DNA from: Puccinia triticina
Lineage: Eukaryota > Basidiomycota > Pucciniomycetes > Pucciniales > Pucciniaceae
NCBI RefSeq assembly: GCF_026914185.1
Contig: NC_070564.1
Span: forward strand, 5,332,001-5,396,000
Reading direction: 5' to 3'
Length of the DNA: 64,000 bases
Position numbers and translations under genes: made by a program. Below are positions 1 through 11,038 of this stretch, one piece after another; the stretch's first letter is position 1, and every line of letters starts with the position of its first letter. The notes below the pieces were generated by a model. The model did no database searches. It had not been told where the DNA came from and saw nothing but the letters and a program-made list of their open reading frames with translations.

Positions 1-104
1 GAAGCGCGCCCTTGAGCCTCGAGTACGGGTTTCACATAACAATCCCCGATGATCACCTCAGCAACCACCACGGCAACTATTTAGACTCAACGCTCCCGCG
101 CCCT

Positions 105-240
105 CCTAGCTCAGTAGAGAAAAGCTGACTTCTATCTACTGAGCTAGGTATGTTCCCTCCATCCCTTTCCTTTCTCTTCAAATCCTCAAACCATTGTAGG
201 TAGAGAAAAGCTGACTTCTATCTACTGAGCTAGATTTGCA
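105..240. repeat. Paired hairpin repeat
   Basis: A perfect 14-bp stem (105-118 with 135-148, arms CCTAGCTCAGTAGA and its complement) encloses a 16-base loop. The loop and right arm recur as a direct repeat at about 201-235, where the left arm is partly lost. Related CTAG-ended hairpins with a CCGG core occur at 5117-5156 and 6004-6048. The function is unknown; it may be part of a decayed element end. Confidence 0.7.
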
Positions 241-342
241 GGACATACTGTTGGGTTCTAGAAAATTCTCTCCAAGACTAAAAGTCTTGTCTAGCCCCAA
301 ATCCTCACTGGATCCTGTTAGGATCACCTTCACTGAACTGGA

Positions 343-830
343 GTGAAGAGTCTAACAGAGACTCTTACAGTTATTCCCCTCAATGACCGGTCTGACCGGT
401 CATTGGGAGATGTGACTCACCTCAATGACCGGTCATTGAGAGATGTGACTCACCTCGATGACCGGTCATCGAGAGGTGTTATTACCCTCAATGACTGGTC
501 TGACCAATCATTGAGAGGAGGTGTTATTAGCCTTGATGACCGGTGTGACCAATCATCAAGGTGTGAGTCCCCTCGATGACTGGTCTGTGCCGGTCATCGG
601 GAGGTGTGACCGGTCCGCGCCGGTCATCAAGAGGTGTGAATCCCCTCGGTGACCGGCACAGACCGGTCATCAAGAGGAGATGTTACTCCCCTCAATGACC
701 AGCACAGACCGGTCATCGAGAGGTGTGATTTCCCTCAATGACCGGCGGTCCGGTACAGACTGGTCATTGAGGGGAGATGTTAATCTGCTCAATGCCGGTC
801 TGTACCGGTCATGGAGATCAGGAGGTGGCA
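343..830. repeat. Palindromic ACCGGTCAT minisatellite
   Basis: Degenerate tandem units of roughly 30 to 60 bp alternate TCAATGACCGGT with its complement ACCGGTCATTGA, separated by GAGGTGTGA-type spacers. Almost every unit can fold into a hairpin. A 78-codon frame at 343-579 is only the repeat read through (LNDRS/DDRS motifs), so I do not call it a gene. Similar motifs reappear inside the MITE at 9227-10023. Confidence 0.85.
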
Positions 831-1253
831 GCTGGCATTGAGTGGGGTGTGTTTGTACATAGCCCGGTTGAAGTTGTAGGCACTCCAGCTCTTGCTGGAG
901 TGCACAGTACTGCACTCCCCTTTTGAGGAGGAGAAATATCAGGAATGGAGTGCTGGGGGAATGCACTCCAATCTGATGGAGTGAGACTCATGGCAACGGT
1001 GGGTCGCTACTTTACAGTTATTGGTAAAGTAGTGTTATTGTAGTTTTTTTTTTTTGCTCAATACTGGTACTTTTCTTGCCAGGATCCACTTTTTAGCCTA
1101 CTTTACAATAACCTAATTTCTCACTATTTTTTTCTCTATACCAATACAATATCAGGCAATGTAAATGTTTATTTTTTAATTCCGTCACAATATCTAAAGC
1201 CAAGGTTCAATAACTACAATAACTTGAGCAGCAGATTTGCGAAGGAGAGTGTA
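831..1253. other. Non-coding, with GGAGTGCA motifs
   Basis: Several GGAGTGCA/TGCACTCC motifs sit at 890-990, the same motif that forms the large field at 8.4-10.4 kb. The remainder is AT-rich with a poly-T run near 1046. No gene is seen. Confidence 0.6.
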
Positions 1254-2494
1254 CTATTGGCTGGGCTTAACCAAAGCTTTCAAAGCCTTTCCAGCCTCCG
1301 CAAAGTTTCCTGTCAGGGGGACTTCTTGACGGAGCCACATAAGGCTGCTCACACAATGTGACATTGTGGAGGGTAGCAAGCAACCTCGGTTGCTGCTACA
1401 TACATCTGCTGCTGCTGAAAATAGCCTCTCAACTGCACACGAGCTAGCCTGGGTGCCCAGATAAGCCCGGGCCATTACTGCAAGGGTTGGGTACCGCGCT
1501 TGGTTTGCCTGTGTATTACATATGAAATCAGCTCAAGTCCAGAATGCCATCAAGATTGACAAAAAAAGGGGAAATGAAATGGGCAATACCTTCCACCACA
1601 TCAAAGGTGTTTCCTTATCTTCAATCGCACCATCCTCAAATTACAGGTTAGCTGACAAGTACGCTTGAACCTCATCCTCCTGGACCTGGGCTGTTGTTGG
1701 TTGCGCGGTCATACGAGAAGCAAGACAAGACATGAGTGATTTTGCTACTGGTAAAGGTTTCACCGGTTTACCTATAGAAACCGCATTCAGATACGTGGTC
1801 TGCGCGTTCTTCATGCTGGCTAGGTGTTTTTGGTGAGCTTTGATGTTGCAAAATTCTTGCTTGAGTAAGTCGAGGATTTCAGTAACCTGAGCACTCTCAG
1901 CCCCAAAAACGATCTCAAATAAATGCATCCTGTAACAAGGATGCATCAATGTAGAAAGCACAAGGGTCTCGCATTGCATAGCTTCATTGAGATATTTGTT
2001 GACCCATTTCAACATTGTGTAGTACATCGGGTGAAGCGCATCCGTTTGAGCTGAACAATCGAGCTTTTCTTCAAGGCTTTCCTTGAGCTCCAGGTACCTT
2101 GGTATGACATGTGTACCTGTAGCCAAATCACCCTCCATCTGAGAGGTCAGCTTGACAAACACCTAGCCAAGTACACAAGAACAAGACTAATTTGTTAGAT
2201 ACATATTTGATGATTTAGCAATGACAGTAAGGAGAGAGAATTGAGAATGAATTACCCCAAGCTCATCATTCAAACTTTCTATTGCCATCCAATCACGCGG
2301 GGAGAACAGTATGTTGTCGAAGAGGCTGTCAGTTTTTTGCTTTTGATCTTTTTTCAGGATGTGGTCGATTACATCGCGGGTGTCAAGGGCTTTTTGGTAG
2401 CTTTGGTACTTGATGTTCCATCTGATACCGTAACCTGCAATCAAAGGGGCCACTTTGACCTGCAACTTCTTGGCTGTTCGCTCGAACTTATCAA
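1254..2494 (-). pseudogene. Decayed hAT-family transposase
   Basis: Three minus-strand frames read in order as one transposase. 2465-2187 contains the APLIAGYGIRWNIKYQSYQ stretch typical of fungal hAT cores, and its frame stays open upstream to about 2490. 2162-1641 is the helical middle part. 1475-1254 carries the C-terminal dimerisation motif (SCAVERLFSAAADVCSSNRG). Stops and frame changes separate the blocks. Some breaks could be introns, but no complete gene model is reachable. The N-terminal zinc finger is missing, and the reading breaks where the hairpin repeat at 2495 begins. I saw no TIR or target duplication. hAT membership is fairly sure from the C-terminal motif; activity is not expected. 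Confidence 0.75.
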
Positions 2495-2537
2495 AGTCCC
2501 TCCAAGGGGGCCCAAAGGCCCCTCCGCAGGAGGGACT
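2495..2537. repeat. GTCCCTCC hairpin, copy 1
   Basis: Ends AGTCCCTCC and GGAGGGACT are exact inverted repeats around a GC-rich centre. It lies exactly where the hAT reading frame is lost. It belongs to a dispersed family with copies at 3160-3207 and 16120-16177 and related blocks at 42389-42545 and 43051-43170. Confidence 0.7.
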
Positions 2538-3159
2538 TACACCTAAGCGGTGAAAGTTGGCATGGCAGGGAACAAATTTGAGGCTCCATGAAGGGTTTTT
2601 TTTTGCATCAGTATTTATACCCCCATGTCATGGTTTTTTTGCATGGTATGTTACACCAAAAGATAGAGAGGAAGCAGGGCTTCATCTTCATCTTATCCTT
2701 ATTCCCTCAGCTCTACATTCCTGTTTGTCCGGGTGCTCCAAAGGCAAACGTGTCCGGACTCGCTCGAAGATACCGCGATGCCATACTCTCACAAACTCAC
2801 TGACACACACATGCAGTTTCAATTACAACGCTGAGATAAGTATAGGCTACTGAACATGATATGTCAGGTGGCTGTCTAAACTCTGAAAGGAAAAAAGATA
2901 TTGGGGCAGTTTATCGAGTTACTCACTCCTCCCCCTCAGGAGGAAGTTGGATGGTTTGTTGCTTTGATTACACAATGAAGAAAGCAGATAATGAAACTTT
3001 TAAAACGGCAGTCCCCTCCACAACATGCAGAGCTTTCATGTACTGAAAATCAGGAGAAATAACTTGGTAAGATGAGGGAGAAATTGTGAGATTACTAAAA
3101 AAAGTGTGATTTTCTCAAAAAACCGCGTTTTCTGTGCCAAAGATCACCGCTTGCGGGCA
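2538..3159. other. Interval between two hairpins
   Basis: No coding signal can be supported; short frames here overlap each other and show no family motif. Since both ends carry the same hairpin type, the interval 2495-3207 may be one inserted element. Confidence 0.4.
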
Positions 3160-3207
3160 AGTCCCTCCTGCGGAGGTCGCGCGAAGCGCGACCTCCTCGG
3201 AGGGACT
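3160..3207. repeat. GTCCCTCC hairpin, copy 2
   Basis: A long near-perfect inverted repeat: AGTCCCTCC at the left, GGAGGGACT at the right, and an inner GGTCGCGC/GCGCGACC stem. It is followed by GTGTTAAGTT, a tail also seen next to the related block at 43.1 kb. Confidence 0.75.
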
Positions 3208-5116
3208 GTGTTAAGTTCGCTGTTCGCTCAAAATTGGCCCGCTGAGCCGTCAAGCAAGTGATTAGTTTGATAACAGTATCAAGCTAATTATGACATGGAA
3301 GTTACACAAAAAGAATTAGGCCCAAGCTAAACCAGACGCAGAGGATGATGTACATACCTTCACAGTTAGATGCCGGAGTTTTTTGGATTTGGTATTTATG
3401 TTGAGCTCAGTATCAGAATTCTTTTTGGCCAAAGTGGTGCTTTCTTGTTCAGGGTTGTCACTGTCACAATTGCTGGCTTTGTCATCTACTGAACACAGTT
3501 CATTGGCGCTACCAAAGTCATTCACCCTCCCCTACCCAACAAAACCTTCCTGAACTCTCCATTGACCTTGCCCTCCTCCTTGCGCTGCCCTTCCCTACCC
3601 AAACTCCCCTTCCGTTCTGACCCTATCCAAACCCCCGTCCGATCCGATCCGACACCCCCAGAAATATCCGCACCTATCCAAACCCCCTGAAGCCTCCTGA
3701 ATCTTCCATCCTGCCCATACCGTCCGCCCGTCCTGTTGAAGCACATTGGGGTCCTTTTGGAAGGGCTTGTAGTGGAGGCCCCTATTGAGGGGCTCAGTCC
3801 ACCACCTTTTGCTTCCTGCCTGTCCCATCCCATCCTGCCCCGTCCCGCCCGTCCTTCCCCGTCCTGCCTTGGCTGTCCCCTCCTGTCCTGGCCAACCTGT
3901 CCCCTCCTTCCCGTTGTGGAACTACTCTTGGGATGAATAGAGCTGGAGAGGGAATGGTGCTTTAATGGGCTGCCTCTCTGGGAACAAGAAAAAGAATATA
4001 AGAGTGTGGACTCTTATGGAAAGGTGTGGCTATAGAGGATTCTTGAGGTTTGTCTAAGGGTTTACTTTCTACTAATCTAATAGCAAGTTAAAGGTAATGT
4101 AAAGTCTGTCCAACCTGATATATTTGGCATAGACTTATCAAGCTTGTCCACTCTGATTTAATGGCATAAGCTAGGCTAGTGAATGGTGACCAGTGATCTG
4201 AATTACTTTGACAGGATCTGATGGGGAATAAATGAAGAGGAAAACAACCCAGTTTATATACACAAGAAAGAGGAGCCATGAGGAAACAAGGATAACCTAC
4301 AGGGAAGCATAGAACATTCTACTTCTATAGGATGAAACAGCCATGTGGTCAGAGTAGTGGTTCAAGGAGTCACATGATGGTGTAATAGTGGGTGGGGATG
4401 ATGCCATCTTCTGGGGGCTATGGTGCAATCTTCCTAGTTGGAGGAGGGGATATGTGAGACATAATAGGGGTAGAATATTCTATGATCTAAGATAGGAGGA
4501 GTTATGAGTTTCAGGAAGTGTTTCAGGAAGAAGTAATCTAGGTGGGGTTTGGGGCTATGTCTAGCATAATGTGTATCATGTTGGGTTTGGAGGGTGAAGG
4601 GTTTCAAGGGTGCTTATACATCTTTGAGCACATGGTTCTAAGGAAACACTAGAAGAAGGGGGTAAAATGTGATCTGGGTAGATGTTTGAGACTAGGAAGA
4701 GGGTTTATCCAAGAGAGGGAGAGTGTGGGAAGAGGGAATACTATTATCCAGGGTATTTCCATTGAGTGGGGATGTTGAGGGGCTTGGGCTTTGCTGACAA
4801 GGGGGCCAGAGGTATGGGATTTATTCTTGAGGTGTGACAGCATTGTGATTGATGGTTGCTGGTTTTCTGGGTAGATCAGGATTGGCTTACCACACCGTCC
4901 CACCCGTGCCATTGCATCCCTTCATACGCACCCCAACCATCCCATCCCGCCTGTCCCTTCCTTCCCATTTTTTTTTTCTTCTTCTCCCTTTCCCTTTTTT
5001 TATGGGAGGGGAGACTGTAAACCACCACCCCTTTTGGGGTTTCACAAGTCCTGTCACCCGCTTACATCATCCCTGACTTGCCACGAGTACTTAGACTTGT
5101 CTCCTCCCCCTCCTTC
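3208..5116. other. No recognisable gene; pyrimidine-rich tract
   Basis: 3530-3935 is strongly C/T-rich on the + strand, built from CCCATCC/CCGTCC words, and a shorter tract of the same type lies at 4890-5010. A minus-strand frame at 3316-3525 (69 codons, Ser/Asp-rich) could be an upstream remnant of the hAT element but has no motif. 3940-4640 holds nothing I can name. Confidence 0.5.
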
Positions 5117-6048
5117 CTAGTCCGGCAGAGAGCTCTCCCTCTCTCCGGTCTAGGTAAGCCAGTCACCCTTTCCCCTTTGTTGGCATCCAACTCTCCCTCT
5201 TAAGAGGAGTACCCCCGGTGAGTAGTACTTTTGTACACTCACCAAAGCTTGTATAATGAATACTTATATTCATTATGCATGAAAACTGTGACAGGTTCAT
5301 CACGCAAGCCAGATCACAAGAAGCCTTGCGCTATTGTGCCAAGCAGTGATGAAAATCCTGTTACCAATCAAAACCATAGTGATCAATCATCAATAAACTC
5401 CTCGCGAGTCAACCCAGCTCATTTGCTTTAGTTTATTAAGATGAGCTAATGTCTTATCTTCCTCTTCTTCAGATCAAGCACTGAAAGCACAATCAAACAA
5501 ATGCAAGCAAATCAAAACAAACTGACTGCAATCTCATCGTAAGTCATTCTTATCAAAACAGCTTTGTTTAAGCTTCAAGTCAAGGAGAATTCATAACTGA
5601 CTTGTCCTTCAAAAAAAACAGGTCGAGTTTACAAAATTGTATAACCTCTTCAATCTTCGATCAAGTCAAACCAAAATGATAAGCTGAATGGCTTTACTGT
5701 AATAGTTCATTGAACTACTATCAAGTAAAGTTAATCTCTTTAAAAATAAACTCATTAACAAAAGACATTGCTACAATCATAGCTAATATAAACTTATATT
5801 TTGCTTTAGTATTAATAGCGGATTCCTAATCCAAGATTATTTATAAAAAGCAAACTCTTGAACTGTAGATTTTATCTGCCTTCAGGTAATAAAACCTATA
5901 GTTTCTATTTTATCATATTCATGTAAAATAGATTGCTTTACTTATTAAAGATAATATAATCTTCAGTTTTCATAATTCTCACACCCTTTTCTTTCCTCCT
6001 TCCTAGTTTTACTTACAGAGAGAGCTCTTCCTCTCTCCGGTCTAGATA
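5117..6048. repeat. Direct repeat of CTAG-ended hairpins flanking AT-rich DNA
   Basis: A block containing CTCTCTCCGGTCTAG occurs at about 5117-5156 and again at about 6004-6048 in the same orientation, about 890 bp apart. The DNA between them is AT-rich and shows no gene. The arrangement could be the remains of two LTR ends, but internal motifs are lacking. Confidence 0.45.
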
Positions 6049-6331
6049 CATGCAACAAAGCCCCCCCAATGTTGGAACTAGAACGTTTCATGGCCCTTGT
6101 GCCACTCTCCCTGCCCCTTTGACGACGCTCATTGAAGGACTCAACAGAGTCCTTACATGGTTGTGGGTGGGCCGCCACTTGCTGGAGAGCGGCTTCTGCT
6201 TGCTGTCAACCTTCCTCGGCCGCCTGGAGCACCGCCTCCCCCTGCCGTCGCAGTTCCTGTTCTTCATTCACAACAGCCATGAGATCAATCAATTGCTGCA
6301 GGAGAGCCGTGGCAACCATGGTGGTTGTCTA
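5963..6331 (-). pseudogene. LTR-retrotransposon gag N-terminal remnant
   Basis: Read on the minus strand from an ATG near 6320, the frame gives an Ala/Gln/Glu-rich helical start (ALLQQLIDLMAVVNEEQELR), resembling the N-terminus of basidiomycete Ty3/Gypsy gag proteins. An in-frame stop follows after about 37 residues, then the frame continues to 5963. The opposite-strand frame at 6050-6493 is longer but Leu/Phe-rich with no family pattern, so I take it as a shadow. This assignment is tentative. Confidence 0.4.
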
Positions 6332-6850
6332 GAAAATCTGGTTTCTTGGTTCCTGGTGGTGCTTTTCCGGTTTTGTGTTCAAGTTCTGGTGATTTGGTTT
6401 CTGTCCTCGTCCCCGTTGATGGATCTAGCAATATGTTATGGTTCTGGTTGGGGAGGGGGACTGGTCTCTGATCTTCTAGCTCTAGTAGGTTGATTGCTAG
6501 ATGGGGAAGAAGTTAGGATTTCCCCCCAGCTCTCCTTTGGGGCAGAGAGCCGTGACATGTATGTACAAATGTGACATGTCCCTGGCGTAGGCCATGGCAC
6601 GCACAGGAGCAGCTCATAACATCTACTAAGAACCTGCTTTGAACCTCTATTTTTTGAAATCACTCTGCCAGTGTGACTTTCATCCTTTTTTTTATTGTAA
6701 GCATTGCTCATTGCATATTCTTCTATCAGTTAGTAGCTATAGTTTTACAAAAAAAAATTGTCTTTCAGGGGTAATCCATAAATGCCCAAAGGGTGTAAAA
6801 CATAGATTGTGAAATTGATCCACCCCATTAAGAATGGGACATCACAATTT

Positions 6851-7190
6851 TCACAAATGGTGAAAGGTGACAATCTGCATGTGAATTGCAAGGTATTGAG
6901 CTGAATGTGACCTCATCAAAATGGGTGAAAAGCTGATTGGACAGGGAAAGTCATCCTGGGTTAACCTTCCCATATTCTTTGGCACACCATCAGGCTGGAT
7001 CTCGCCATTGGCACGCTTGTGATATTGTTGGGTCAAGGAAGGACAGGTTTTTGGCCTTTTCTGCCTTCTTATCTGCCAATTTGTTCCCAAAAACTCCTAC
7101 ATATCCTGTGCAAAATTGAACCACAATTTCAGTCAATGGAGGGATAGCATTTACCACTGTCTGAATTTGTGAGAGTTAATACTGCCCCAA
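6851..7190 (-). pseudogene. RNase H-like remnant of a non-LTR retrotransposon
   Basis: The minus-strand translation contains GYVGVFGNKLADKKAEKAK. This matches the layout of the end of a retroelement RNase H domain (GH.GV.GNE.AD..AK.A), preceded by TVVNAIPPLTEIVVQF. The usual His before the GNxxAD motif is replaced, and a stop follows shortly after. No reverse transcriptase or poly-A tail is visible nearby. It is best read as a short, dead LINE fragment. Confidence 0.45.
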
Positions 7191-7249
7191 TATGGGAGCC
7201 TAGTGGTTGTTTAGCCACTCAATGAAGTTTACTCTTAAAATGATGCAAA

Positions 7250-7680
7250 AATCTTTGTTATTTGTTTTTGGCCTGCATCATCCAGTGAGGGTGAAATCTT
7301 GGCAAAACAGGAGAAAAGTGCTATTTTTGGGGGGTTTGCGTGCCCATGAGGGGCCAAAAAGGGTGCCATGTGAAATCAAATGATGGAAAAAGCTGTTGCC
7401 TCTTGAAATGATGTAACATTTCTTGTTATTTTTTTATGGCTTGAATCATTCATTGAAAGTGAAATTCCTGCAAAACAGGTGAAATTTTCTATTTTTGGGG
7501 GTTTTGCATGCACATCAGGGGCCAAAAAGGGTGCAATTTGAGATCCAATTCTTCCAAAAGTTTACTCTATAAATTTGAAACGGTTATTGTTATGTGTTTG
7601 TGGCTTGCATCATTCAGTGCGGGTGAAATTCCAGCAAAACAGGTGAAAAGTGCTATTTTGGGGGGTTTTACATGCACCTG
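7250..7680. repeat. Three degenerate tandem units of about 155-175 bp
   Basis: Units begin near 7254, 7428 and 7585. Each contains GCATCATTCAGTG-like sequence, then GTGAAATTCCTGCAAAACAG, a TGCTATTTTTGGGG block and a CATGCACATCAGGGGCC-like block. Divergence between units suggests an old array. Confidence 0.8.
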
Positions 7681-8043
7681 AAGGGAAAATTGCTTCCATC
7701 TCTGGAACCCTCCTCAGTGACTCCCCTGGCGGCAGCATTCTTGACACCTTCCCCAGAGGCAGCATCTTCAGCACCTTCCTCAGCTTCTTCTACTCTGCCC
7801 GCTCTTAAGTCACTTCAATCAAAGCCATCATCAGCTCCATCTCCGGCTCTATCAGTCTCAAACACCAAAAAACCTGAGGAGAACCTTCTGTCTTGGCCGG
7901 TTCAAATGATGACCCAACCAATGAGGCAGACAATTCTCCAGCTCTTGCTGACTCCAAGCCAAATGCTGAAAAAACCAATAACCCTAACCCTGAGCAACAT
8001 TGCCTGCAGCCAGCTCCACACCAATGTGTGTAAGCTTAAGTGA
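7672..8043 (+). other. Pro/Ser/Ala-rich open frame, 123 codons, unassigned
   Basis: The frame is low-complexity (SSAPSSASSTLPAL type) and starts inside the last unit of the preceding tandem repeat. It has no domain, no convincing start context and no neighbour to support it. It may be a scrap of a transposon-borne protein. Confidence 0.2.
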
Positions 8044-8049
8044 GGGGGG

Positions 8050-8376
8050 AGCAGAGTGTTGCTGAGCCACCCTGCTTTTTTTTGTCAGGGTGGGCTGAGC
8101 AGCATTGGTTTTGGTTATCCTTTACGATCTCTGCTCATTTTGCCTGTGGCCAGCTTCACTCACTTGAGTGGAAGCTTGTGTGCGACGGGGTGTCGCTTCC
8201 GCAATGGCAACAGAATGTTGCTGAGCCTCCATGCACTTTTTGGCTAAGATTGGCTGAGCAACACTGGCTGTGGTTCTCCCCTTGCCATCCATGCTCACTC
8301 AAGTCTTGCCATTCATGCTCACTCGAGTCTTGCCATCCATGCTCACTGGAGTATTGCCATCCATGCTCACTCGAGT
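8050..8376. repeat. Two 165-bp units followed by short GCTCACTC tandem repeats
   Basis: The segment with GTTGCTGAGCC...GGCTGAGCA occurs at about 8056 and again at about 8216. From 8285 to 8375 four units of about 24 bp repeat CCATGCTCACT plus GAGTCTTG. Confidence 0.75.
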
Positions 8377-9016
8377 GACTCCAAAAATGTTGGAGTGCAC
8401 ACATACTCCAGAATTTTGGAGTGCACACAAGGTACACTCCAGATTTTTGGAGTGCACAGGTGGTCCACTCCAAAATTATTGGAGTAGGCTAATTTCCACT
8501 CCAATATTTTGGAGTACATGTAGTAAAAATTGGTAGTGCATTTAGCCTGCCCCAATATTTTTGTTAATGGCTGTCTTGAAACACCATCAAGGGAAACAAA
8601 CTAAACCCAATGGCCAACAAAAACTAAAAATTGAGAGAAATAGAGTGAAATAACATCTTGATTATTATTCTGTCCCAGTTATCAGCAGGAGAAATTCTTC
8701 TCAGTAATGCCTAGTCTTGACCAAGAAACAAAAATATACTAGATTTTTGATGGCTGGCACTGGCACCAACTGGTCTGATGTCAATGAGGGGAGTACACCC
8801 CATCTCTTTTTGGAGTACATCAAGTGTAATGTATGGTCACTCCAATATTTAAATTTTTGGAGTGAAATAGTCAACACTCTATTCTTTTTGGAGTGTATGA
8901 AGTGCACACTCCAACATTTTTTGGAGTATAAGGTAATACACTCAATTTTTGGAATGGAAAAGTATTCACTTCAAGTTTCTGGAGTGCCTGAATTGTGCAC
9001 TCCAAAATCTTTGGAG

Positions 9017-10333
9017 TGTGAAGACTCACTCATCTTCCCTTTCCCGGTATGCTATCTTATGCCTATTATAGGCATCTCTTCTGCCCGCTCTTGGGCTCTC
9101 CTCTTGTTCTCAGCCGCACTCGACTGCTCTATTACTAGGTCTTCTTATCGGTCTTATCCAAGACCGGATTCTCCGACTCATATTGTATCTTCAGCCGTCC
9201 TCGGCTCTATATTCCTATACATCTTAGGCCCCGTTTGGCAGCAGTAATGTCATGTGATGATATGCACTTACCTAATGTGATACACATCACTTGTGTATTT
9301 CATATATTTCTACATAACTCGAGTGTTTGGCAGACACTCGAGTCATGTACTTTGATCTACATAACAAGCTGCATGGCTGGTACATACCGGCCATTGGATT
9401 GTGTATTTGATGGCCGGTAGAAATGCTCATTGAGGCAAGTTCAAGGTTGTTTTGATGACCAACTTGATCGTTCATCGAGATCAGGGAGTACATATACATA
9501 CATGTAGACTCTTTGATGAACGATAGAATTGGTCACCAAAGGGAATACAAGGTCATCTCCCTTTGATGAATGACTGTATCGGTCATCAAGGGATCATCCA
9601 CTCCCAATAATGGCCGACACAGTTGGTTGCTAACGAGGATGGTTGGTAGATCCAACCTTGCAGGGGGCATATTCTCTTGATGAGCGGGTGTGTTGGAATC
9701 AATGGGAGTGGAGTGTGGACTAAGTTCGATGGCCGGTACAAAGTCTGTACCGGCCATCGAGGGGAGTACCGGAACAAATGTACTGGTGGGAGGGTATGGT
9801 TGGGGATGTGTTGTGTAAGTGTGCCAATATCATCCCAAATACACCCCCAGGGGTACTATGTGGGAAATGGCGGGGATGATGAGCGGTGATGACAAAAGTC
9901 GTGATGACCTTCATCACTTCTCAAATCTGCCAAACGCGCGAGTGATATGATTTGGGCCTCGGTGAGGCCCGGTTATAGAAAAGCAGTAGTTATTACATGA
10001 CATCACTGCTGCCAAACGGGGCCTTATATCTCTATAAACGGCGCTCTCGCCTTGTTATAGCTTATTTCTCCGAAGCATGTATATTAGTGACCTAAGTCGC
10101 GACCGGACTTCTCCAAGTCCGGCCATCCCCTTTACCCTTATCCGTCCCTTACCCTGTATCTTGTACCATCCCATCCCATGGGATATATCCCTTTCCTCCC
10201 GAGTCCTCCCTACTCTTTGCTATGCTTCGCTACCAACCCCTCGCCTATAAAAGGAGGCTCCAAGCCGTGCAATATATTCCGCAACTTAGTTCTCTCGCAC
10301 TTCCCGCTTTCCAGAAACCTGCGAGACTTCACA
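9017..10333. mobile_element. Solo LTR with nested MITE
   Basis: Outside the nested MITE about 520 bp remain. They begin TGTGAAG and end CTTCACA (inverted ends, TG...CA), contain a TATAAAAGG box at about 10247 and a C/T-rich downstream part, all typical of an LTR. The flanks GGAG before and GGAG after look like a short target duplication (4 bp clear, the fifth uncertain). No gag or pol is attached. Confidence 0.7.
9227..10023. mobile_element. PIF/Harbinger-type MITE, 797 bp
   Basis: Terminal inverted repeats of about 29 bp start GGCCCCGTTTGGCAGCAGT and differ at one position between ends. A TTA trinucleotide flanks both sides (9224-9226 and 10024-10026), matching the 3-bp TWA duplications of PIF/Harbinger elements. 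No transposase frame is inside. The interior holds further perfect palindromes, such as GATGGCCGGTAC with its complement at 9727-9760 and ACTCGAGTG at about 9318. It is inserted in the solo LTR. Confidence 0.85.
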
Positions 10334-10726
10334 GGAGTGCACACTAATGCACTCCAAAATCTTTGGAGTGCACAGTAATGCACTCTAAAATCTTTGGAGT
10401 GCACAGTAATGTGTGGTAATTTTTTGGAGTGCATAAAGGTTGACCCTTTCCAAAAACCTTCCTTGCATCCCTGGTGTAGCAACACATGGCAAGTACCAGG
10501 TGACAAGCCGGCACAGCTTCCTTTATATTTTTGTCAAACTCCCCTTGAAATCTTGATCTCAAGACGTTATGGAGCTCCTGCTGTGTGGTTGCTAGGTAGC
10601 CCTGCGAAGGGATAGTAGGTGTTTTTCTGTTTGCCAACTGGTCACATGGCACCATACATTAATAAGAAAGATCACAACAAATTGGCCTCTGAAGAGTCAA
10701 CTGGCACACCACCGGTCTCTAGGTGG

Positions 10727-10735
10727 TATATAAAT
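10727..10735 (+). promoter_or_regulatory. Candidate TATA box of the secreted-protein gene
   Basis: TATATAAAT lies about 300 bp upstream of the ATG at 11039. A donor-like CGTAAGTAT at about 10848 suggests a 5'-UTR intron, which would explain the long leader. It is inferred from sequence only. Confidence 0.4.
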
Positions 10736-11038
10736 TGCTGCTATGTTCACCGGCGGTGTCTCTCGTTCAACTTCGCTGATTCCCCTTCATCTTAATACCG
10801 ACCCACCAGGGCCTAGAAAGACATATTGTTATTAAAGCTCCATTCGTAAGTATATCCTTTAAAACTCATCACACCCCCACCATTCCGTCATTAGCAAACC
10901 AATATTGGTTATCCTAGTATGTTCAAAATCAACAAACTTGAACCATCTCGTGTCCCTAATTGATGAGCTTTATTGACGACTGATTTTATCATTGAATTTT
11001 CTTGATGCATTTTTCATCAAGAGAAGCGATTCAAGACC

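Larger units (their letters stand above)
8376..10440. repeat. GGAGTGCA palindrome field, split by younger elements
   Basis: Many copies of CACTCCAAAATnTTTGGAGTG, a near-perfect palindrome, lie at 8390-9016 and resume at 10334-10440 with the same motif. The two parts were evidently continuous before the solo LTR at 9017-10333 inserted. Motif spacing is irregular, so it is a motif cluster rather than a strict satellite. No protein is coded; frames over it only repeat the motif. Confidence 0.85.

Noticed and set aside
6050..6493. 147-codon Leu/Phe-rich + frame
   Set aside because: The minus strand reads as a gag-like helical start; the hydrophobic + frame has no signal or transmembrane pattern typical of a real gene.
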